Assembly: GCA_964449325.1 (NCBI GenBank)
Contig: CAYUYJ010000006.1
Span: forward strand, 85,773 to 149,772
Length of the DNA stretch: 64,000 bases
Direction: 5' to 3'
Source of the DNA: RGIG3002 sp964449325
Lineage (GTDB): Bacteria > Bacillota > Clostridia > Lachnospirales > Lachnospiraceae
Position 1 is the stretch's first letter. Every line of letters starts with the position of its first letter. Position numbers and translations under genes: made by a program. Shown piece by piece: positions 26,925 to 36,050 of the stretch. A model generated the notes under the pieces. It was not told the origin of the DNA. It saw only the letters and a list, made by a program, of their open reading frames with translations, and did no database searches.

Positions 26925-28397
26925 ATGCTGTTTAATTCCTATATTTTTATATTTATTTTTTTGCCCTTGACACTGGTGGGCTGGTATTTATTGAATAAAT
27001 TGGAGAAATATAAAGGGGCACAGGCGTTTTTAGTGGCAATGTCCCTTTGGTTTTATGCCTATTTTAATGTGAGCTATCTGGCAATTATTCTTGCAAGCTG
27101 TCTAATCAACTACGGGTTCAGCTTTGTGCTGACCAAAAAGGACAGCGCAGGTTTTCGTAAGGGAATGCTTGTTTTGGGCTGTGCGGTCAATTTAGGTATT
27201 CTTGGTTATTTCAAATACTATGATTTCTTTCTGGAAAATCTGAATACGTTGTTGTCGGCGAATTTTACTTTAAAACATATTTTGCTGCCGCTTGGAATCA
27301 GTTTCTTTACATTTCAGCAGCTTTCCTTTGTGATAGACCGCTGCCGGGGAAATGCACCTCATTACAGTCTGTTGGACTATCTGAATTTTGTGACTTTTTT
27401 CCCGCAGCTCATTGCGGGACCGATTGTGCTTCACAGTGAGTTGGTTCCGCAGTTTCAGGATATGTCAAAAAGAAAATTCGATGCGGGTAGCTTTGCACAG
27501 GGCATTGCTTTCTTTGTGATTGGCATGGGAAAAAAGATTTTGCTTGCGGATACTTTGGCGAAAGCCGTAAACTTCGGATTTGCGGATATTGCAGGTTTGG
27601 ATTCGGTGTCGGCACTTCTGGTGGCACTGGGATATACCTTTGAACTGTATTTTGATTTCAGCGGCTATTGTGATATGGCGGTGGGACTCGGAAAAATGTT
27701 TCGGATAGAAATTCCGGACAATTTTATTGCGCCGTATAAATCCGCGTCGGTTAAGGAATTCTGGCGCCGCTGGCACATGACTTTGGGAAGATTTTTTACA
27801 ACCTATGTATACATACCGCTTGGGGGAAGCAGAAAAGGAAAGGCGAGGACTGTTATTAATACGATGATTGTATTTTTGTTAAGCGGTCTTTGGCATGGAG
27901 CAAACTGGACCTTTGTATTCTGGGGCTTTCTGCATGGCGTGGGAGTATCGGTGAACAGTTTGTTTATGGGGAAAAACGGTCACCGGGATAAAGGTAAGCT
28001 TTTTTGGCAGATGATTACGTTTGTGTATATCTGCCTTGCCTTTGTGTTCTTTAGAAGCGACACTATGGCGGATGGTTTTTTATTTATGAAGAGGCTGTTT
28101 TCTTTTGAATATAACGGCAGTGTGTTCGCAGTTGCAGAGGCAATGAGTGTGTCGGAAATTTACATTGTGACAAAGGTTCTTTCCATGAAAGCACCGCAGC
28201 TTTTAGCTATTGTGAATCTGCTGTTACTGCTTTTTGTGATGACGGTCAGTGTGTTTGCACTTTGCAGGAAACGGACACGGGAAATGGTAGAACAGAGTCA
28301 ATGGAGCAACGGTTTTACACTGGCAATGTCTGTACTTTTTGTATGGTCAGTGTTGTCTTTGTCGGGGGTAAGTACCTTCCTGTATTTTAATTTTTAG
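26925..28397 (+). CDS. MBOAT family O-acyltransferase (AlgI/DltB-like)
   Basis: A 490-aa polytopic membrane protein of the MBOAT family, which transfers acyl groups (usually acetyl) across the membrane onto extracellular polymers. About 11 hydrophobic helices are present, with LLPLGISFFTFQQLSFVID, FWRRWHMTLGRFFTTYVYIPLGG and LSGLWHGANWTFVFWG, the last holding the catalytic histidine. The next gene encodes the SGNH-like extracellular partner usually paired with such enzymes. Confidence 0.9.
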   Translation: MLFNSYIFIFIFLPLTLVGWYLLNKLEKYKGAQAFLVAMSLWFYAYFNVSYLAIILASCLINYGFSFVLTKKDSAGFRKGMLVLGCAVNLGILGYFKYYDFFLENLNTLLSANFTLKHILLPLGISFFTFQQLSFVIDRCRGNAPHYSLLDYLNFVTFFPQLIAGPIVLHSELVPQFQDMSKRKFDAGSFAQGIAFFVIGMGKKILLADTLAKAVNFGFADIAGLDSVSALLVALGYTFELYFDFSGYCDMAVGLGKMFRIEIPDNFIAPYKSASVKEFWRRWHMTLGRFFTTYVYIPLGGSRKGKARTVINTMIVFLLSGLWHGANWTFVFWGFLHGVGVSVNSLFMGKNGHRDKGKLFWQMITFVYICLAFVFFRSDTMADGFLFMKRLFSFEYNGSVFAVAEAMSVSEIYIVTKVLSMKAPQLLAIVNLLLLLFVMTVSVFALCRKRTREMVEQSQWSNGFTLAMSVLFVWSVLSLSGVSTFLYFNF

Positions 28398-28419
28398 GGA
28401 AAGGAATACATGAAAACGC

Positions 28420-29493
28420 ATGGAAATAAAACAGAAAAAGTTTCTGAAAAATTTCATATGGCAGTCTGCAATGCTGTTACTTCTTGTAGGAGCAGCTGTT
28501 ATATTGGTGGACCCGTTCTTTCATTATCATAAACCGGTGGGCAGCTTGAAAGCGGTAGTGACGAAAGCAGAATACCAGTGTATCGGTACGGTGCGTAATT
28601 TTGATTATGACAGCATTGTGCTTGGTTCTTCCGTGGCAGAAAACTATAATAACCGCTGGTTTGATGAAACCTTTGGCGGAACAACGATAAAGGGGATAAA
28701 GAGCTCGGCTGCTACCGTGGATTTGGTGTATTATTTACGGGAAGCCTTGGAAGCGAAAAAGGATACCGGATTAAAAAATGTGTATTACAGTCTGGATTTG
28801 TTTGCCTTGACGGCAGATGCGGAGCGTGTTTTCCCGGACGAAAGTCTGCCGCTTTATTTGTATAATAAAAATCCCTTTGATGATGTAAATTATGTTTGGA
28901 ATAAGGATGTTGTGTTTGAACACATTCCCTATCTGTTTGCCATGACGTATCTGGATGATTATGATGAGGGAACTTCCTATAACTGGGCACAGTACAAGAC
29001 TTTTTCCAAGGAGGATGCCTTGAAGCACTATAGCCGTCCGGAGGAGGTTTTGCCGATGCTTACGGCGGCAGAATATAAAGAAAACGTAGATAAAAATATT
29101 GACCTGTTAGAAGCAGTCGTGAAGGAACATCCGGAAACCACATTTCGGTTTTTATATCCACCGTATTCTATGCTTTGGTGGGATGCAACATACCGAAAGG
29201 GCGAGACGGAACAAAATTTGTATGCGGCGGAAGCAGTGGCAGAACGACTTCTTCCTTATGAGAATGTGGAGATGTACTTTTTTCAGAATGAGGAAGAACT
29301 GATAACAAATTTGGACAATTATATGGATACCGTACATTTTTCTGCGGATATTAATCATAGTATGGTGAAATGGATGAAGGAAGGAAAATACCGGCTTAAG
29401 CTGGAAAACTATAAAGAGGAAATAGAGAAGATGAGAGAGTTATCAGAGAAGATTCAGAAAGTATATATAGAGGAGTATTTTGAGGAGGAGTAA
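28420..29493 (+). CDS. SGNH-like membrane-anchored partner of the MBOAT acyltransferase
   Basis: A 357-aa protein with one N-terminal signal-anchor helix (AMLLLLVGAAVILVDPFF) and an extracellular domain. It contains DYDSIVLGSSVAENY (a GDS-like block I at about residue 66) and a C-terminal DxxH-type MDTVHFSADIN, matching SGNH/DltD/AlgJ-type esterases. It probably transfers the acyl group exported by the MBOAT protein to a surface polymer. The pyrC start lies 2 nt after its stop, so it is co-transcribed. Confidence 0.78.
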   Translation: MEIKQKKFLKNFIWQSAMLLLLVGAAVILVDPFFHYHKPVGSLKAVVTKAEYQCIGTVRNFDYDSIVLGSSVAENYNNRWFDETFGGTTIKGIKSSAATVDLVYYLREALEAKKDTGLKNVYYSLDLFALTADAERVFPDESLPLYLYNKNPFDDVNYVWNKDVVFEHIPYLFAMTYLDDYDEGTSYNWAQYKTFSKEDALKHYSRPEEVLPMLTAAEYKENVDKNIDLLEAVVKEHPETTFRFLYPPYSMLWWDATYRKGETEQNLYAAEAVAERLLPYENVEMYFFQNEEELITNLDNYMDTVHFSADINHSMVKWMKEGKYRLKLENYKEEIEKMRELSEKIQKVYIEEYFEEE

Positions 29494-29495
29494 AA

Positions 29496-30767
29496 ATGCT
29501 TTTAATTAAAAACGGATATATAATCAATCCGAAAGACAAAACAGAGGGAAAAAAAGATATACTGATTCAGGACGGGAAGATTGTCCGGGTGAAGGAAAAA
29601 ATAGACATTCAAGATGCGACAGTCATTGATGCGGAGGGGTTGATTGTGGCACCGGGGCTGATTGATGTACATGTACATTTCAGAGATCCGGGATTTACCT
29701 ATAAGGAGGATATTGAAACCGGTGCAAAAGCAGCAGCCAAAGGCGGTTTTACCACAGTTGTGCTGATGGCAAATACAAAACCTTCCGTGGATAATGTGGA
29801 AACCTTAAACTATGTATTGGAAAAAGGAAAAACAACAGGAATTCATGTGGAAACCTGTGCCACGGTAACAAAAGGAATGCACGGAAAAGAACTGACACCT
29901 ATGTCAGAATTGAAAGAAGCGGGGGCAGCAGGTTTCACCGATGACGGTGTTCCGATTCTGGACGAAAAAATGGCAAGAGCAGCTATGGAGACTGTAGCAA
30001 AGACCGGACTTCCAATCAGTTTTCATGAGGAAAATCCGGCATATATTGAAAATAACGGGATTAACCGGGGAAAGGCATCGGAATTTTTCGGTATCGGTGG
30101 TTCGGACAGACAGGCGGAAATCAGCATGATAAAGAGGGATTTGGAAATTGCTTTGGAAACCGGAGCAGTCATCAATATCCAGCACATCAGTACAAAAGAA
30201 GGTGTGGAGCTTGTACGACAGGCAAAGAAAAGGGGCAGTAATATTCATGCGGAAGCCACACCCCATCATTTTACACTGACAGAGGAAGCAGCAATGGAGC
30301 ATGGCACGTTAGGAAAGATGAATCCTCCTTTGCGGGAAGAGGCAGACCGTCAGGCGATTATCGAAGGGCTGAAGGATGGTACGATTGATTTGATTGCTAC
30401 TGACCATGCCCCTCACAGTGAAGAAGAAAAGCAGAAAAAGATTACCGAAGCACCAAGCGGCATTATCGGATTGGAAACTGCATTGAGCCTCGGAATAGAA
30501 GAACTGGTGGAAAAGGGCTGTCTTACTATGGCAGAGCTTTTAGAGAAGATGACCTGTAATCCGGCGGCACTTTATCAGTTGCCGGCGGGAAGTATGGAAG
30601 AAGGAGCACCTGCGGATTTGGTGATTTTTGATAAGGCGAAGAAATGGACGGCAGATAAATTCGTATCCAAATCTTCTAACTCGCCCTTTTTAGGAAAGAC
30701 AATGACCGGAAAAGTATGCTATACTATCTGCAACGGAAGTATCGTTTATCAGGAGGAACAGGAATGA
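29496..30767 (+). CDS. pyrC: Dihydroorotase
   Basis: A 423-aa class I dihydroorotase, the third step of de novo pyrimidine synthesis. Zinc ligands are visible in DVHVHFRDPGFTYKEDI (HxH), INIQHIST and ATPHHF, with IATDHAPHSEEEK late in the barrel. The start is 2 nt after the preceding gene and the stop overlaps pyrK by 4 nt (ATGA). Confidence 0.96.
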   Translation: MLLIKNGYIINPKDKTEGKKDILIQDGKIVRVKEKIDIQDATVIDAEGLIVAPGLIDVHVHFRDPGFTYKEDIETGAKAAAKGGFTTVVLMANTKPSVDNVETLNYVLEKGKTTGIHVETCATVTKGMHGKELTPMSELKEAGAAGFTDDGVPILDEKMARAAMETVAKTGLPISFHEENPAYIENNGINRGKASEFFGIGGSDRQAEISMIKRDLEIALETGAVINIQHISTKEGVELVRQAKKRGSNIHAEATPHHFTLTEEAAMEHGTLGKMNPPLREEADRQAIIEGLKDGTIDLIATDHAPHSEEEKQKKITEAPSGIIGLETALSLGIEELVEKGCLTMAELLEKMTCNPAALYQLPAGSMEEGAPADLVIFDKAKKWTADKFVSKSSNSPFLGKTMTGKVCYTICNGSIVYQEEQE

Positions 30768-31606
30768 CTCAAAAGAAAAAAGTAACGGCTGTAGTTACAG
30801 CACAGAAGGAAATTGCACCGGATATTTTTGATATGTGGCTGAAAACAGACCTTGCAAAAGATGCAGTGCCGGGACAGTTTATTGCAGTATATCCGAAAAA
30901 TGAAAGTACACTGCTGCCCCGTCCCATCAGCATTTGTGAGGTGGATAAACAAAAGGAGCAGCTTCGTATCGTGTATCGGATTGCGGGAAAAGGAACGAAA
31001 GAATTTTCTGCATATAAAGAAGGAGAACAGGTTGCCGTTTTAGGAGTGTTAGGGAACGGCTTTCTGGTTCGGAAAGGATTGGAAGAAAAGGACGGAAATT
31101 GTATCGGCAGAAAAGTATTCTTAATGGGTGGCGGAATCGGTATTCCTCCCATGCTGGAACTGGCAAAAGAACTGGCGGCACAATTTGCATCATTAAAGGA
31201 AAGCGGAACGGATAAACTAGGGGAAATCAACATCATTGTGGGTTACCGTGACAGTAAACTTTTTCTGAAAGAAGATTTGGAAAAGCATGGTAACGTATAT
31301 ATTGCAACGGAAGACGGGAGCATCGGAACAAAAGGAAATGTGATGGATGCTATCCGGGAAAACGGGTTAGGGGCAGATGTGATTTTTGCCTGCGGTCCTA
31401 TGCCAATGTTACGTGCAATCAAAAAGTATGCCGAAGAACAGGGTATTGAAGCATATATCTCTTTGGAAGAGAGAATGGCATGCGGTGTGGGAGCGTGTCT
31501 TGGATGTGTATGTAAGACCAAAAACATGGACCATCACTCTCATGTAAATAATGCACGAATCTGTACGGACGGACCGGTTTTTGAAGCCGGGGAGGTGGAA
31601 ATCTGA
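30764..31606 (+). CDS. pyrK: Dihydroorotate dehydrogenase B, electron-transfer subunit
   Basis: A 280-aa flavoprotein that passes electrons from PyrD to NAD+. It has the FAD-binding RPISICEV, the NAD-binding FLMGGGIGIPPMLELAKEL, and a 2Fe-2S cluster with cysteines in ERMACGVGACLGCVC plus the later C of ARICTDGPVF. The ATG at 30764 overlaps the pyrC stop; the in-frame codons upstream lie inside pyrC. The stop overlaps the pyrD start (TGATG). Confidence 0.95.
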   Translation: MTQKKKVTAVVTAQKEIAPDIFDMWLKTDLAKDAVPGQFIAVYPKNESTLLPRPISICEVDKQKEQLRIVYRIAGKGTKEFSAYKEGEQVAVLGVLGNGFLVRKGLEEKDGNCIGRKVFLMGGGIGIPPMLELAKELAAQFASLKESGTDKLGEINIIVGYRDSKLFLKEDLEKHGNVYIATEDGSIGTKGNVMDAIRENGLGADVIFACGPMPMLRAIKKYAEEQGIEAYISLEERMACGVGACLGCVCKTKNMDHHSHVNNARICTDGPVFEAGEVEI

Positions 31607-32508
31607 TGAATACAAAAGTAACAATTGCAGGTGTAGAATTTAAAAATCCGGTGATGACCGGTTCGGGAACCTTCGGTTCTGGTATGGAATACGGAGAATT
31701 CGTAGATTTGAACCGTCTTGGTGCGGTGGTAACCAAGGGTGTTGCCAATGTACCGTGGGCAGGAAATCCCACGCCCAGAATTGCGGAAACCTACGGTGGT
31801 ATGTTGAATGCAATCGGCTTGCAGAATCCCGGAATAGATGTATTTATAGAAAGAGACATTCCGTTTTTAAAGCAGTACGACACTAAAATAATTGTAAACG
31901 TATGTGGAAAAACGGTGGAAGATTATTTAGAGGTTGTGGAAAAGTTAGGGGACACAGATGTGGATATGTTGGAAATCAATGTGTCCTGCCCGAATGTAAA
32001 GGAAGGTGCGATTGCTTTCGGACAAAAAGCCGATTGTCTTTTTGACATTACCTCTCAAATAAAGAAAAAAGCAAAACAGCCGGTCATTATGAAGCTGAGT
32101 CCTAATGTAACAGATATTACAGAAATGGCAAAGGCGGCGGAGGCAGCGGGAAGCGATGCGATTTCCTTAATCAATACTCTGACGGGTATGAAGATTGATA
32201 TTAACAGACGTACCTTTGCTCTTGCTAACAAAACCGGAGGATTGTCCGGCCCGGCGGTGAAGCCGGTAGCTGTCCGTATGGTGTACCAGTGTGCGCAGGC
32301 AGTGAAGATTCCGATTATCGGCATGGGCGGTATCGCCAATGCCGAGGATGCACTGGAATTTATTATGGCAGGAGCAACAGCAGTTTCCGTTGGTGCCATG
32401 AACTTTGTGAATCCTTATACGACGATGGAAGTTGTGGAAGGGATAGAGAGGTTTATGGAAAAGAATAAAGTAGAAGATATTGCGGAACTGATTGGTTGCG
32501 TGCGATAA
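31606..32508 (+). CDS. pyrD: Dihydroorotate dehydrogenase B, catalytic subunit
   Basis: A 300-aa FMN enzyme that oxidises dihydroorotate to orotate, working with PyrK. Typical features: FKNPVMTGSGTFGSGMEY, INVSCPNVKEGA with the class 1B catalytic cysteine, and PIIGMGGIANAEDALEFIMAGA for FMN phosphate. The pyrC-K-D set is complete and coupled by overlaps. The terminator at 32544-32594 ends the unit. Confidence 0.96.
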   Translation: MNTKVTIAGVEFKNPVMTGSGTFGSGMEYGEFVDLNRLGAVVTKGVANVPWAGNPTPRIAETYGGMLNAIGLQNPGIDVFIERDIPFLKQYDTKIIVNVCGKTVEDYLEVVEKLGDTDVDMLEINVSCPNVKEGAIAFGQKADCLFDITSQIKKKAKQPVIMKLSPNVTDITEMAKAAEAAGSDAISLINTLTGMKIDINRRTFALANKTGGLSGPAVKPVAVRMVYQCAQAVKIPIIGMGGIANAEDALEFIMAGATAVSVGAMNFVNPYTTMEVVEGIERFMEKNKVEDIAELIGCVR

Positions 32509-32535
32509 GAAGAAAACAGAGTCCGAGAGACAGGT

Positions 32536-32565
32536 ATCATAATATACCTCCACACCGAATATACT
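32536..32565 (+). promoter_or_regulatory. Sigma-E-like promoter of sipL, nested in the pyrD terminator
   Basis: ATCATAA (32536-32542), a 15-bp spacer and AATATACT (32558-32565) resemble the spoIIID promoter in this window (GGCATAA-N15-CATACAAT). The -10 lies in the loop of the terminator hairpin, so RNA starting here would lack its left arm. Confidence 0.5.
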
Positions 32566-32594
32566 TAGGTAGAATAAGTGTGGAGGTATTTTTT
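32544..32594 (+). terminator. Terminator of the pyr operon whose right arm holds the sipL ribosome site
   Basis: ATACCTCCACAC (32544-32555) and GTGTGGAGGTAT (32578-32589) form a perfect 12-bp stem with a 22-nt loop and T-run to 32594. The GGAGG at 32582-32586 is the Shine-Dalgarno sequence for the GTG at 32595. Confidence 0.8.
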
Positions 32595-34166
32595 GTGGAA
32601 TTAATCAAGCAGAACATACATATGGACCGGATAAAATGTCTTACGGGTACGCAGATTACTTTGGAGCACGATGTCAATATCCCGGACAGCAGACCGGATG
32701 CCGCAGAGATTGTTTTAAGCAGAGGTAACATTGTGGTGGAAGAAGGAAAAGCTTCTGATAATCATGTGTTGATGAAGGGAAAGCTGCTGTATAATCTGCT
32801 GATTCGGTCGGAGACCGGAGGACTGTACGGAATAAACGGTGAAATTCCCTTTGAAGAGCAGGCTTATATGGAAGGAATCACACCAACGGATACTGCCGAT
32901 ATACTTTCCCATCTGGAGGACATGACGGTCGGTCTGATTAACTCAAGGAAATTAAGCGTACAGGCGGTAGCAGGGTTTAAGCTTTGCGTCAATACACTGT
33001 GGGATGAAGAAATGGTTACCGGCATTATGACGGATGAAGAAGCGGATGGGGCGATAGAATGCAGGAAGATGAAAAAAGAAGTAGCTCAGATTGTCATGCA
33101 GACAAAGGATATTTTCCGTATAAAAGAGGAAATAGAACTGCCCCAAAACTATCCTAATATTATGGATATTATTTGGAGCAGCGTACAGCTTCTTAATGTG
33201 GAATGTAAACTTTTGGAAGAAAAGATTGCGGTACAGGGGTCAGCACAATTGTTTGTTCTCTATGAAAGTGAGGGAGAAGAAGGAAAGCTTCGTACTTATG
33301 AAACAACGATTCCCTTTGGCGGCACAATAGACTGCTACGGATGCCGGGAAACACTTCTTCCCTCCATTCGTTTTGAAGAGGGAATTCCCAATATAGAAGT
33401 GCGTACCGATTTTGACGGAGAAGAGCGTGCAATCGGACTGGAAATGGTTTTAAACATGGATATCCGTTTGTACGAAGAAAATAATTTAGAGTACGTGGAT
33501 GATGCATATGGAATTGACAAAGAATTGGAAATGAAAAGAAGCGATTCCTTTTACAAGAAATTACTGTTGTATAACAGTGATAAGCTGAAGGTTTCAGGAC
33601 AGCTGGAAGCACCCAAAACATCGGACGGTATTTTGCAGATTCTTCATACGGATGCTGCGGTGCAAATGGATGAAATGAGACAGGAAGGGGGCACCGTTAC
33701 CGCAGAAGGGGCAGTGAGAATGCAGCTCCTGATGGCAACAGGAGAAGCGGAAAGGCCGTTTGCGAGGACAGAAGGATATCTTCCGTTTACTTATGAGACA
33801 GATTTGCACACAGAGAAAAACAGGTGCAGTTATGAAATTCAGCCGGTGCTTTCTGCGGTTATGGCTACCTTGTCGGGAAACGGAGAGATTGAAGCAAAAG
33901 CTATAATCAATTTCAACATTCTTGCTTTTGAAGATATGACGGAATCGAAAGTAACGGAGATGAAAATAGCGGAGGCAGATTCCGATAAACGGAACAGACT
34001 TCCGGGTATCATCGGTTACAGAGTACAGAACGGGGATGAATTGTGGGAAATCGGTAAGCGTTACTATGTACCTATTTCTCAGATTCTGGAATTTAACAAC
34101 TTATCAAGTGAAAACGTGCGGGCAGGAGATAAGCTTTTGATTGTAAAACAAGGGCGTTCCGAATAA
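32595..34166 (+). CDS. sipL: SPOCS (DUF3794) and LysM domain protein, SipL-like
   Basis: A 523-aa protein with repeated SPOCS/DUF3794 domains (e.g. QITLEHDVNIPDSRPDAAEI near the N terminus, VNTLWDEEMVTGIM) and a C-terminal LysM domain (YRVQNGDELWEIGKRYYVP ... GDKLLIVKQ). This matches SipL, the clostridial factor that partners SpoIVA in spore-coat assembly. The start is GTG 32595, with the ribosome site inside the terminator stem at 32582. A sigma-E-like promoter lies at 32536. Confidence 0.83.
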   Translation: MELIKQNIHMDRIKCLTGTQITLEHDVNIPDSRPDAAEIVLSRGNIVVEEGKASDNHVLMKGKLLYNLLIRSETGGLYGINGEIPFEEQAYMEGITPTDTADILSHLEDMTVGLINSRKLSVQAVAGFKLCVNTLWDEEMVTGIMTDEEADGAIECRKMKKEVAQIVMQTKDIFRIKEEIELPQNYPNIMDIIWSSVQLLNVECKLLEEKIAVQGSAQLFVLYESEGEEGKLRTYETTIPFGGTIDCYGCRETLLPSIRFEEGIPNIEVRTDFDGEERAIGLEMVLNMDIRLYEENNLEYVDDAYGIDKELEMKRSDSFYKKLLLYNSDKLKVSGQLEAPKTSDGILQILHTDAAVQMDEMRQEGGTVTAEGAVRMQLLMATGEAERPFARTEGYLPFTYETDLHTEKNRCSYEIQPVLSAVMATLSGNGEIEAKAIINFNILAFEDMTESKVTEMKIAEADSDKRNRLPGIIGYRVQNGDELWEIGKRYYVPISQILEFNNLSSENVRAGDKLLIVKQGRSE

Positions 34167-34184
34167 ACAGGTTTGTTAACAGAG

Positions 34185-34223
34185 ATGCGCCGTCAAAACA
34201 GAAGAATCTGTTTGACGGCGCAT
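34185..34223. terminator. Bidirectional terminator between sipL and the convergent gene
   Basis: ATGCGCCGTCAAAACAG (34185-34201) pairs with CTGTTTGACGGCGCAT (34208-34223) around a 6-nt loop, with T-rich sequence following on the + strand. It serves both converging genes. Confidence 0.8.
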
Positions 34224-34235
34224 TGCGTTTTTTGA

Positions 34236-34871
34236 TTAGTTGCTGTCCTCGGTAACGGCAGTTTTTCCGGCTGCCAAATCATCGAATTTCTTCATAACGG
34301 CATCATAGGTTTTCTTGGAAATTTCAGGAAGTTCTCCACCCCATGTTTTTTCAGCCTGTTCGTATCCCTTTTTGAAAGCTTCGCGCATATCCTCGATTTT
34401 ATCCGGGTCACCGCCGGTCAAAGCGTTGGCAAATTCAATGATGCGGTCGGAGGTTTTTTCAACTCCCCAGTAACCGTCTTCCGCAATATCCTTCTGTGCC
34501 TGCGCTTTCGTCTCGGCATCTACAGTGAATTCTCCTTTGGAAAGGAAAGACCAGATATCGGTAGCCTGTCCGTTGGTAGTAGCCTGTTTGCCAATTAATT
34601 GTTCGACAAGACTCTTGAACTGTGCGGTTCTTGCGTCCGCATCTGCCTTTAATTTTGCAATCAGATTCGTATCCGGTTTGTAAGTTTTTGCTGTCTTGTC
34701 TGTTTCTGTTGGAACTGACGGTTCATAAACAGCACCGACTTCCTCTTTTTTATCTGTTGATTCCACAGCTTTCGTTTCTGCCTCTTTCTCCGCTGCTTTT
34801 GTCGTTGTGTTGTATGCTGAATAAGCGTTTGCAGCATCGACTCCTGTAACTCCGTTTACATTCATACTCAT
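34236..34871 (-). CDS. Sigma-28-controlled hypothetical protein, probably motility-associated
   Basis: A 211-aa hydrophilic, Ala/Lys/Glu/Thr-rich protein without signal peptide or TM helix. Its N terminus (MSMNVNGVTGVDAANAYSAY) resembles flagellar-type N termini, followed by a disordered Thr/Glu/Lys region and a helical C-terminal half (DRIIEFANALTGGDPDKIED). I do not recognise a named family. A promoter of the motility sigma factor lies upstream on the minus strand (34959-34986), linking it to the flagellar regulon along with the gene at 16093. The ribosome site AAAGGAG precedes the start. Confidence 0.65.
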   Translation of the reverse strand: MSMNVNGVTGVDAANAYSAYNTTTKAAEKEAETKAVESTDKKEEVGAVYEPSVPTETDKTAKTYKPDTNLIAKLKADADARTAQFKSLVEQLIGKQATTNGQATDIWSFLSKGEFTVDAETKAQAQKDIAEDGYWGVEKTSDRIIEFANALTGGDPDKIEDMREAFKKGYEQAEKTWGGELPEISKKTYDAVMKKFDDLAAGKTAVTEDSN

Positions 34872-34958
34872 AGCGATACTCCTTTCTTATACCTTCCGTG
34901 GTATGTTGCTCTTATTTAAATCAATGGATATTTAGGAAATATGTCCTATCTTTTATTT

Positions 34959-34986
34959 ATATCGGCAGGGAAATGTTCAGATGTTA
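34959..34986 (-). promoter_or_regulatory. Sigma-28 promoter, minus strand
   Basis: Read on the minus strand, TAAC (34986-34983), a 16-bp spacer and a perfect GCCGATAT (34966-34959). It drives the gene at 34236-34871, about 90 bp away. Confidence 0.65.
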
Positions 34987-34995
34987 CCCTTAACG

Positions 34996-35024
34996 TTGAT
35001 TTTTTGAAAATAATTGTATATAAT
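34996..35024 (+). promoter_or_regulatory. Promoter of ispE
   Basis: TTGATT (34996-35001), a 17-bp spacer and TATAAT (35019-35024). The leader holds a small GAGAATGC/GCATTCTC hairpin at about 35048-35066. Divergent from the sigma-28 promoter. Confidence 0.65.
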
Positions 35025-35129
35025 TAAATACAATCTTTGTATACAAGAGAATGCAGAGCATTCTCCTTAACGAACGGGAATTGGTTCGCGTTCTTATATA
35101 AAAAAGCTGGAAAGGCAGACGAATAAATT

Positions 35130-36050
35130 ATGGAGCAGCTTAAGTTGAAGGCGTATGCGAAAATCAATCTTTCTTTGGATGTAGTACGGCGAAGAACGGA
35201 TGGATATCATGACGTAAAGATGATTATGCAGACCGTGGATTTATATGATGTGATTACAATAGAAAAAACAGAAAGCGGTATTACAACCACCGTGGAAATG
35301 GGCAGGAATTTTGAGAATGGCAACGAAGGTGCAGCAGAGACACTTCCGGCGGATGAAAGTAATCTGGTATATAAAGCGGCGAAGCTTTTAAAAGAGAAAT
35401 GCAAGCTTTCACAAGGGGTTCGGATTCATTTGCACAAAAACATTCCCATTGCGGCAGGAATGGCAGGCGGAAGTACCGATGCAGCAGCAGTATTCCGGGG
35501 GATGAATAAGCTGTTTTCTCTTGGACTTAGTGTGGAAGAATTAAAGGAACTGGCGGTTAAAATCGGAGCGGATGTGCCTTACTGTATCGAGGGAGGAACA
35601 CAGCTTTCGGAAGGCATCGGAGAAATTCTGACACCGGTGTCAGGAATACCGGATTTTTATCTGCTGATTGCCAAACCGGGCATCAGCGTTTCCACCAAAT
35701 ATGTTTATGAAAATCTGCATCTGGAAACTCTGGAAAAACATCCGGACGTGGACGGAATGACAGAGGCGATTCAAAACGGTGATTTAAGCGGTATCGTAAA
35801 GCGGATGGAAAATGTACTGGAAAGTGTGACGGTAAAGAAGTATCCGGTAATCGGACAAATCCGTGAGTTCATGAAGATACATGGTGCGGAAAATGCCTTG
35901 ATGAGCGGAAGCGGTCCTACGGTTTTCGGTATTTATAAAAATAGGACGCAGGCAGAAGAAGCGGCAGAGCTTTTAAGAAAGGAAAATTTGGCAAATCGGA
36001 TTCTGGTGACGACAATAAAGAAACAGATAGAGGAGGACGATCATGAATGA
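35130..36050 (+). CDS. ispE: 4-diphosphocytidyl-2-C-methyl-D-erythritol kinase
   Basis: A 306-aa GHMP kinase of the non-mevalonate isoprenoid pathway. Typical motifs: AYAKINLSLDVVRRRTDGYH at the N terminus, the ATP loop PIAAGMAGGSTDAAAVFRG, and ALMSGSGPTVFGIY near the C terminus. It overlaps the following GntR gene by 8 bp. Confidence 0.95.
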   Translation: MEQLKLKAYAKINLSLDVVRRRTDGYHDVKMIMQTVDLYDVITIEKTESGITTTVEMGRNFENGNEGAAETLPADESNLVYKAAKLLKEKCKLSQGVRIHLHKNIPIAAGMAGGSTDAAAVFRGMNKLFSLGLSVEELKELAVKIGADVPYCIEGGTQLSEGIGEILTPVSGIPDFYLLIAKPGISVSTKYVYENLHLETLEKHPDVDGMTEAIQNGDLSGIVKRMENVLESVTVKKYPVIGQIREFMKIHGAENALMSGSGPTVFGIYKNRTQAEEAAELLRKENLANRILVTTIKKQIEEDDHE

